A stretch of 47,719 bases of DNA, taken from the NCBI GenBank assembly GCA_003139795.1, contig PLGM01000401.1, forward strand, positions 1 through 47,719. Direction: 5' to 3'. Shown piece by piece: positions 40,522 through 47,719 of this stretch. The position numbers and the translations under genes are program-made. The stretch comes from Acidobacteriaceae bacterium (GTDB lineage: Bacteria; Acidobacteriota; Terriglobia; Terriglobales; Acidobacteriaceae). Every line of letters starts with the position of its first letter. Positions within the stretch are counted from its first letter, which is position 1. The notes under the pieces are model-generated. The model had not been told where the DNA came from, did no database searches, and was given only the letters and a program-made list of their open reading frames with translations.

Positions 40522-41292
40522 TTACTGCTGGGTTGGCGGAGCGGCGGGTTCCGGCGAAGCGCCTGATTCCGGCGGTGCGCCGGGTTTGGCGGGCGGGGTC
40601 AGGACGAATCCTTTGCGGACGAGGGCGAAGCCTTGCTGGGGGAGTTCGGCCTGGAGGAGCTGGTTTTCGGGGCCGGAAAAGAGGTCGGTTGTGGCGCCGG
40701 CGATGGTGGCGACGAGATGGTGGACGGGGATGGGCTTGCTGTCCAGGGCGCCTTGCTCGTCGGCGTAGGTGGCGAGCTGGATGGGGGTGATGGAGCCGGC
40801 CTGTTTGGGGATGATGGCCCAGAGGCCGCTGTTGTTGTGGGTGACGGCTAGGGCGAGGAGGGTTTCAAGAGCGCCGGGGTCGAAGTCGGGAAGGAAGACG
40901 GCGGCGGGTTGGAGGGGGAGCCGGGTGGTGGAGCTGCGACCGTTGGCGGAGATGTTGAGGAGGAACTGGGCGGCGTCAGGGGCGGCGGTAACGTTGACGG
41001 CGGAGCTGTTGACGGTGGCGCTCAACTGGACGTGGCGGAGGTGGTTGGCCGGAGAAAGCAGCTCAGTTTTGGAGAGGGCGTAGTCAAGGCCCTGCACGGC
41101 GATGCGGACGACGGAGGTGGAGCTGTAGCCATGGGGGGTGGAGACGAAGTTGAAGTTGGCGGTGCCGACGGGCTGACCATGCTGGGCGATGATGAAGCTG
41201 CCGGGTTGGGCGAAGGCGGGGACGGCAGCCATGGCAAGAAGGACTGCGACCAAGGGAACAAGGGCAAATCTGCACAACCGTATCTGCTTCAT
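40522..41292 (-). CDS. Exported protein of unknown function
   Basis: The ATG at 41292 opens directly into a signal peptide (MKQIRLCRFALVPLVAVLLA, cut near AFA-QPG); the frame extends 14 codons farther. The 256-residue product is beta-rich: SFIIAQHGQPVGTANFNFVS, YSSTSVVRIAVQGLDYALSK, VQLSATVNSSAVNVTAAPDA, FLPDFDPGALETLLALAVTH and TPIQLATYADEQGAL. It ends in a proline-rich tail (PPAKPGAPPESGASPEPAAP). No family was recognised with confidence; the pattern of paired strands after a signal peptide fits a periplasmic ligand- or lipid-binding protein. It is transcribed away from the DUF3857 genes. Confidence 0.7.
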   Translation of the reverse strand: MKQIRLCRFALVPLVAVLLAMAAVPAFAQPGSFIIAQHGQPVGTANFNFVSTPHGYSSTSVVRIAVQGLDYALSKTELLSPANHLRHVQLSATVNSSAVNVTAAPDAAQFLLNISANGRSSTTRLPLQPAAVFLPDFDPGALETLLALAVTHNNSGLWAIIPKQAGSITPIQLATYADEQGALDSKPIPVHHLVATIAGATTDLFSGPENQLLQAELPQQGFALVRKGFVLTPPAKPGAPPESGASPEPAAPPTQQ

Positions 41293-41334
41293 CACTACTG
41301 GATTAGACACGAAAATTCGGAAATGGTTGTACAA

Positions 41335-41436
41335 AAGACAGGGAACAGGGGACGGGGATCAGTCGTCAGGGGTCAGTGACCTGTCATCTGCCATCTGCTC
41401 CCTATTTCCTGTTTCCTATCCCGTATTCCCTGTCTT
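41335..41436. repeat. CAGGGA-type repeat, copy 5, with terminal inverted repeats
   Basis: AAGACAGGGAA (41335-41345) and its exact complement TTCCCTGTCTT (41426-41436) bracket about 80 bases. The left interior carries CAGGGGAC and GGTCAG units; the right interior carries inverted TTTCCTG and TATCCCG units. The unit lies between the divergent genes at 41292 and 41484. Confidence 0.6.
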
Positions 41437-41483
41437 GCCCTTTCGGGTTACACTTCATTAGCTCTCAAGCACAGGCAAAACTC

Positions 41484-43460
41484 ATGCGGACTCATACGTT
41501 CCTGCGTTCCACGCTCCTGCTCCTCGCCATCTCCTCACCGGCCCTCGTTCGCGCCCAGTTCCAACAGCCCACCGCCGAAGAACTCAAGATGACCGCCGAT
41601 CCCAAAGCCCCGGGAGCCGCCGCCGTCTACCTTTACCGCGAGGAGACAACCGACGATTCGCTCCATTTCCAGACCTACTACGAGCGCATCAAGGTTCTAA
41701 CCGAGAAGGGTAAAGAGCAGGCGACGATTCGCATCCCCTACGAGCGCGGAGAGTTCAAGGTAAACGACATCAAGGGCCGCACCATCCATTCCGACGGAAC
41801 CATCATCCCCCTCACCACCAAGCCAAGCGACCTGATGGAGGTCAAGACCAATGCCCGCCAGGTGAATCAGATGGTCTTCACTCTTCCCAGCGTCGAAGTC
41901 GGCAGCATCATCGAATATCGTCTTCAGATCGACTACAGCGACACCATCGTCTCGTCCCCTACTTGGGAACTCCAGAAACCCTTCTTGGTCCACAAGGCCC
42001 ACTACTTTTTCAATCCCGAGAGCTCCGGCGGGCATTACATTACCAACAACCGGGGTCAGACCCTCGATCGGATCATGTGGATCACCAGCGGAGTCCCACT
42101 CGAAACGGTGGCTCATGATGGTAGGGGACGCTTCACCGTCGATGTTGCCGATATCCCGGCCACTCCCAGCGATGACTGGATGCCGCCCCTCAACACCCTG
42201 AAGTGGCGTGTCGAGTTCTACTACACCTACGCCCGTTCCGGCGTTGATTTCTGGGATTCCGAGGGCAAGCGCTGGGCCAAGGATGCCGAACACTTCACCA
42301 ACCCTTCCGGCCAGCTGAAGAATGCCGCCTCCCAGATCGTCTCTCCCGCGGATTCCGATGAACAGAAGGCTCGCAAAATCTATGCCGCGGTCATGAAGCT
42401 CGATAACACCCGGTTCACCCGCAGAAAATCCGAGGCCGAGCGCAAAGCCGGGAAGCTGAAGGCCATCAAGGATGCCGAGGACGTGTGGAAACAACAGAGC
42501 GGCTCGGACGACGAGATCACCCTCCTCTATGTTGCCTTGGCCCGTGCAGCAGGATTGAAGGTTTGGCCCATGCAGGTCACCGACCGCGGCCGCGCCATCT
42601 TCGATCCCCGTTTTTTGAGCGTCAGCCAGTTAGACGACTACATCGCAATTGTCGAGATTGGCGGTAAAGAGGTCTACATCGACCCGGGTCAGAGAATGTG
42701 TCCCTTCGGTACCTTGAATTGGAAGCACGCTCTCGCCTCCGGATTCCGGCTTACAGAAAAGGACGCCACCCTTGCAACAACTCCCGCCGGGACTTACAAG
42801 AATGCGGTTGTCCAGCGCATCGCAGATCTCACCATCGATCCCTCAGGAGCAGTCAATGGAACCGTTCGCTTTGTGATGATTGGTCCCGACGCCGTCCACT
42901 GGCGGCAACTTACTCTCGAAAACGATCAGGAAGAGGTCAAGAAGCAATTCAACGAATCCATGCAGGACCAGTTTCCCGACGGCGTTCAGGCCGACTTCGA
43001 CCACTTCCTCGGCCTCGATGATTACGAAGTCAATCTCGTCGGCGTCATCAAGGTAAACGGCAACATCGGCACCGCAACGGGCAAGCACTTCTTCCTGCCC
43101 GGCCTCTTCTTTGAATCGCGCGCCAAACACCCCTTCGTCGCGCAAGACGAGCGTCTTACTCCGGTCGATGTTCGCTACGCCAAGATGGAACAGGATGACG
43201 TCACGTATCGCCTGCCGCCCGGGTTCAACGTCGAAAGCGCCCCGCAAACCGCCAATGCTGCATGGCAAGATCACGCCCTGCTCAAAATAGGCTCTCAATC
43301 AACAGCAGACAGTGTAAGAGTCGTGCGGACCCTGGCCTACAACTTCACGCTGCTTGACCCCAAGGACTACCAGAACCTCCATGACTTCTACCAGAAGGTA
43401 GCCACCGCCGATCAACAGCAACTCGTCCTCACACGCGCACCCGTCGCAAAAGGAAACTGA
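41484..43460 (+). CDS. Exported DUF3857 protein with degenerate transglutaminase domain
   Basis: The ATG at 41484 begins a signal peptide (MRTHTFLRSTLLLLAISSPA, cut near VRA-QFQ); the longer frame from 41376 reads repeat sequence. The 658-residue product has a DUF3857 domain at about 45-230 (YERIKVLTEKGKEQATIRIP, SVEVGSIIEYRLQIDYSDTI) and a transglutaminase-like region at about 290-420. In that region the usual GDCKDK-type motif reads GSDDEITLLYVALARAAGLK, without the catalytic Cys. The His position reads LDDYIAIVEIGG, and only YIDPGQ keeps the Asp. The domain is therefore probably inactive. A beta-rich C-terminal half follows. The gene starts a pair with another DUF3857 gene 2 bases downstream. 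Confidence 0.82.
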   Translation: MRTHTFLRSTLLLLAISSPALVRAQFQQPTAEELKMTADPKAPGAAAVYLYREETTDDSLHFQTYYERIKVLTEKGKEQATIRIPYERGEFKVNDIKGRTIHSDGTIIPLTTKPSDLMEVKTNARQVNQMVFTLPSVEVGSIIEYRLQIDYSDTIVSSPTWELQKPFLVHKAHYFFNPESSGGHYITNNRGQTLDRIMWITSGVPLETVAHDGRGRFTVDVADIPATPSDDWMPPLNTLKWRVEFYYTYARSGVDFWDSEGKRWAKDAEHFTNPSGQLKNAASQIVSPADSDEQKARKIYAAVMKLDNTRFTRRKSEAERKAGKLKAIKDAEDVWKQQSGSDDEITLLYVALARAAGLKVWPMQVTDRGRAIFDPRFLSVSQLDDYIAIVEIGGKEVYIDPGQRMCPFGTLNWKHALASGFRLTEKDATLATTPAGTYKNAVVQRIADLTIDPSGAVNGTVRFVMIGPDAVHWRQLTLENDQEEVKKQFNESMQDQFPDGVQADFDHFLGLDDYEVNLVGVIKVNGNIGTATGKHFFLPGLFFESRAKHPFVAQDERLTPVDVRYAKMEQDDVTYRLPPGFNVESAPQTANAAWQDHALLKIGSQSTADSVRVVRTLAYNFTLLDPKDYQNLHDFYQKVATADQQQLVLTRAPVAKGN

Positions 43461-43462
43461 TC

Positions 43463-45454
43463 ATGCGGAATCCGCTTTCTTCTAAATCTCTCCCCGCCCG
43501 CCTTCTCGTGGCCGCTCTCCTTGTCTATGCCTGCAGGACAGGCCATGCCGGCCTCTTCGGCAAGTCCCAGACCCCGCCCCAGTGGGGCCTTGACGCTTCA
43601 AAAACCCACACCCCCGATTACGCCAAGGACGCCGCCGCCATCATCCTCTTCGATGAGTACGTCGAAACCGTTGATGCCAATGGCCGCGCCGTCGAGCGCG
43701 AGCGCGAGGCCATTCGCATCCTCAAGTCGCAGGGCCGTGGCAATACGTGTGAGGTCAACTACGACGTGGACGAGAAGATCAACTACTTCCGCGTCTGGAC
43801 CATCGCTGCCGACGAAAAGCAGTACCAGGCCCAGGATACCGATTTCACCGAAGAAGGCGACACCAGCGTCCCCATCATGCTCTCCACCCGCAAATATCGC
43901 ATCGCCCACCCTCCCGCGGTCGATGTGGGCGCCACCATCATCTGCGAATCTGAGGAACTCATGGAGCCCTATCTCCAGGAGAAGGTCTGGTCCATCCAGA
44001 ACGGCATTCCCATAGCCTTCCAGGCTCTCGAAATCGACCTGCCCGCGGGCCGCGCTCACACCCAGTCCTGGCACAATTCGAAACCGTTCCAGCCGGTCGA
44101 AGTCGCTCCCAACCACTGGCGCTGGGAGCTCAAGGACATGCCCGCGCTCACCCTCCGCGATATTCCCTCCCGCCCGGAGTGGGCCGCCATCGCTGCCCGC
44201 ATGTCCGTCCAATGGGGCGATGCCGCCGTCGAGGGAAATGACAACCAGTGGCGCGCCATCGGCCAGTGGGTCACCACCCTTGAAGCGGACCGCCCTGCCC
44301 CATCCCCTGAAATCGCCGCCCAGGTGCAGACCCTCATCGCCGGTGCCCCCGACTTCTACGCCAAACTCACCCCCATTACCGATTTCATTCAGAAAAACAT
44401 CCGCTATTTTGTCGTACTCCGTGGCATCGGCGGCCTGCAGGCAAATCACGCCGCCGACATCTTCCACAACAAATACGGCGACTGCAAAGACAAGACCACC
44501 CTGCTCATCTCCATGCTCCAGGTGGCCGGCATCAACGCCTTCTACGTCCCTGTGGACGACCGCCGCGGCATCGTCGACCCCGCTGATCCATCCCTCTTCG
44601 GCAACCACATGATTACCGCCATCGAGATTCCCCCCGACGTCCAGGACCCGCGCCTCATGGCCATCGTCAAAGCCAAAGACGGAAAGCGCTACCTCATCTT
44701 CGACCCCACTGACGAGCGCACCCCGGTTGGAAATCTGCGCTCCGCCCTCCAAGACAGCTACGGCACGCTGGCCGCCGGTCCCGCCAGCCAGATCATCGCC
44801 CTCCCCGTGCTCGCCCCCGACGCCAATGGCACCGAACGCAAAGGCGTCTTCACCATCTCGCCCGACGGCACCTTGACCGGCTCCGTCGATACCTCCCACT
44901 CCGGTCCCGAAGGCGCCGAACTGCGCACCATCCTCAAATACTCCGATGAAAAGGAGCGCCGTGAGTCTTTGGAGACAGCCGTCGCCCACGACTTGCCCGG
45001 TGTCGTGCTCAACTCCTTCCAGTTCGTTCAGCCCGCCGCCCTCGACAAGCCGCTTGAACTCCACTACAAGCTCACCGAGGCGCAGTACGCGCACCAGGCT
45101 GGCACGTTCCTCCTTGTCCGCCCTCGCGTAGTCGGCACCCACGTTTTGCCCTTCGACGACAAGCCCCGCACCGTCCCCATCGACCTCACCGCCACCGGCC
45201 GCTGGCACGACTCCTACGACATCGCTCTCCCCCCCGGCTACGTCGTCGATGAGACCCCAGACCCCGTCGACGCCGATCTCGATTTCGCCAGCTACCACTC
45301 CGCCATCACCGCAAAGGACAACCACCTCCACTAGGAGCGCGAGTACATCGTCCGCCAGGTCCAGATTCCAGCCGACAAAGCTGCCTCCTTCCGCAAACTG
45401 GAAAGCGCCATCCTCTCCGACGAAAAAGGCACCGCCGTCCTCAAAAAGCAATAG
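43463..45454 (+). pseudogene. Exported DUF3857/transglutaminase-like protein interrupted by in-frame TAG
   Basis: The ATG at 43463 follows the previous stop by 2 bases. The product has a signal peptide (ARLLVAALLVYACRTGHAGL), a DUF3857 domain (residues about 50-240, INYFRVWTIAADEKQYQAQD) and a transglutaminase domain with its triad: Cys in KYGDCKDKTTLLISML, His in FGNHMITAIEI and Asp in YLIFDPTDERTPVGN. The frame meets TAG at 45332-45334 after 623 residues (ITAKDNHLH). The same frame then continues for 39 codons, EREYIVRQVQIPADKAASFR through AILSDEKGTAVLKKQ, to a TAG at 45452. The residues after the stop look like the normal end of the family, where Tyr would fit at the stop (TAC or TAT to TAG). 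It may be a recent nonsense mutation, a sequencing error or a tolerated truncation. Confidence 0.75.
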
Positions 45455-45565
45455 AGGAATCCCTTTCCAGCCCTCACCCAACCGCACACGCGTGCGTCCC
45501 TTTGCGTCAGCCTTTCGAGAGAAATCTTCCGCATGTGCGGGAAGCGACAAACCTCGCCAACCCTG

Positions 45566-46837
<1,272 letters not shown>

Positions 46838-47000
46838 ATAACTCAGGCCCGAACCCATTCCTGCCTGCTCCACGTTGCATTTCCAGGCAACCCTGAGGCC
46901 ATTTCTCCGATTTTGCTTCACAAAGAGTGCAAGTCGAGGCCTATACTGCGTTTAGAGCGAGGCTTCCACCCCGATTCCGGTGCCCCTCCTCATCGTCCCC

Positions 47001-47522
47001 ATGGTCACGCAGCTCTCCCACAACCGCGCCTCCAACACGCCAGCGATCCCCGACCGTCTCTACTTCAAGATTGGCGACGTCGCCCGCATCTGCGGCCTTG
47101 AGACCTACGTCCTGCGCTTTTGGGAGACGCAGTTTCCCCACCTCAAACCCAACAAGAGCGGAACCGGCCAGCGCCTTTACCGCCGCCGCGATGTCGAACT
47201 GGTTCTCGAGATCCAGCGCCTGGTCCACGCCGAGGGATACACGCTCGCCGGCGCCCGTCAGGCTCTTGACCAGCTCCACCGTCGCCCCGCACCCCAGCAA
47301 GACCCTAAACAGGAACCCCCACCCGGCTCTCAGTCCCGCCTGTCGCTCTTGGCTGCCGACTCCGGCCAGAGCCTCGATGCCGTCGCCGCAACCATCGGCC
47401 ACGTCCGCGCCGAACTGCGCGAGATTGCCGGTCTGCTGGCCGCGCCGGTTCCACGCCCGCCGCGCCGCCGCACTCATCTGGCCGCCGTGCCCAACCTCTC
47501 CGATTCGCTCTTCCCCTCTTAG
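47001..47522 (+). CDS. MerR family transcriptional regulator
   Basis: The ATG at 47001 yields 173 residues; a GTG at 46980 would add 7. The MerR DNA-binding domain starts at about residue 20 with FKIGDVARICGLETYVLRFW, followed by the wing segment KSGTGQRLYRRRDVELVLEI and a helix (RLVHAEGYTLAGARQALDQL). The C-terminal half is proline-rich and helical, without metal-binding cysteines, so the inducer is unknown. A TATACT at 46942 with TTCACA 19 bases earlier is a possible promoter, but this is weak. No partner gene is visible before the window ends; 47523-47719 shows no coding or structural signal. Confidence 0.85.
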   Translation: MVTQLSHNRASNTPAIPDRLYFKIGDVARICGLETYVLRFWETQFPHLKPNKSGTGQRLYRRRDVELVLEIQRLVHAEGYTLAGARQALDQLHRRPAPQQDPKQEPPPGSQSRLSLLAADSGQSLDAVAATIGHVRAELREIAGLLAAPVPRPPRRRTHLAAVPNLSDSLFPS

Positions 47523-47719
47523 AACCTCCTCGCAAGCAGCTGTTTCCGGCGGTTGTCGCCCCGGCCTCGGCCACCGTCTCGCACGCAACGGCCTTCGTCA
47601 ATCCCCGCCAGGCATCTTCGCGCCAACACTCTCCATCCCCACCCCGTGTCCAGGGCTGAATCCGGTTTTCGTCGGGCGCGGATCCTTTGTCCTTCAACTA
47701 TTGATTCGGTCCACAACTA

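Noticed and set aside
45332-45334. Pyrrolysine or other recoding of the TAG codon
   Set aside because: No pyrrolysine genes are visible and other genes here end in TAG normally (for example 3482 and 4079). A simple mutation or error is more likely.
43598-45550. A 650-codon open frame on the minus strand opposite the second DUF3857 gene
   Set aside because: It is opposite a clear gene with signal peptide and transglutaminase motifs. Its product is Gly/Val/Asp-rich without any motif, as expected of an antisense frame in GC-rich DNA.

Overview
The window looks like chromosomal DNA from a GC-rich member of the Acidobacteriota, probably class Terriglobia. This is inferred from gene content: Ig-repeat cell-surface protein, paired DUF3857 proteins, DUF4337, several Tat-exported Gfo/Idh/MocA oxidoreductases, two ECF sigma/anti-sigma modules, and intergenic repeats of the style common in that phylum. 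No rRNA, tRNA, CRISPR, integrase or transposase gene was found. Most genes are housekeeping or metabolic and sit in short operons on both strands.

Layout. 1-2025 (-): an Ig-domain surface protein followed by the 5' part of a pabB-like gene that runs off the left edge. 2268-4900 (+): kbl, ruvA and a DUF2461 gene. 5044-5635 (-): a doubtful 53-codon ORF and a pentapeptide-repeat protein. 5799-7654 (+): ECF sigma factor, membrane anti-sigma-like protein and exported protein. This ends at a 13-bp-stem hairpin shared with a convergent second module (10818-7737, -) made of an ECF sigma factor, a zinc-finger/HEAT anti-sigma protein and a two-PDZ coiled-coil protein. 10919-13278 (-): a GT39-like membrane glycosyltransferase translationally coupled to an NAD-dependent epimerase. 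13419-14060 (-): a hemolysin III/PAQR membrane protein.

14282-20671 is a carbohydrate-use locus: a NahK-like sugar kinase, a truncated Gfo/Idh/MocA pseudogene on the other strand, an exported GH2 enzyme and a Tat-exported GH67-like enzyme. A lactate permease (20903-22585) follows. Then come yraN and a class III aminotransferase (-), an EamA exporter (+), and DUF4337, cysS and a small membrane protein (-). 29109-29837 is a repeat-rich gap. It is followed by a protein-L-isoaspartate methyltransferase-like gene, tsaD (-) and cca (+). The cca frame contains an in-frame block that resembles the intergenic repeats. 34007-37136 (+): a small cupin and two Gfo/Idh/MocA oxidoreductases, all three with twin-arginine leaders. 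37374-38588 (+): a BaiN-type flavoprotein. 38722-40423 (-): two tandem paralogous YkgJ-type cysteine-cluster proteins. 40522-41292 (-): an exported protein of unknown function. 41484-45454 (+): two adjacent DUF3857 proteins, the first with a transglutaminase fold lacking its catalytic residues, the second cut short by an in-frame TAG. The window ends with a YqjM-type ene-reductase and a MerR regulator.

The strongest points for follow-up are the repeat-derived block inside cca and the related palindromic element at 29657, whose central stems differ by paired changes; the amber codon in the second DUF3857 gene; the degenerate transglutaminase beside it; the sigma/HEAT anti-sigma/PDZ operon; and the GTTAGC and CAGGGA-type repeats scattered between genes. 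No wholly new defence or mobile system was recognised. Function calls come from motif recognition by eye, without database searches.
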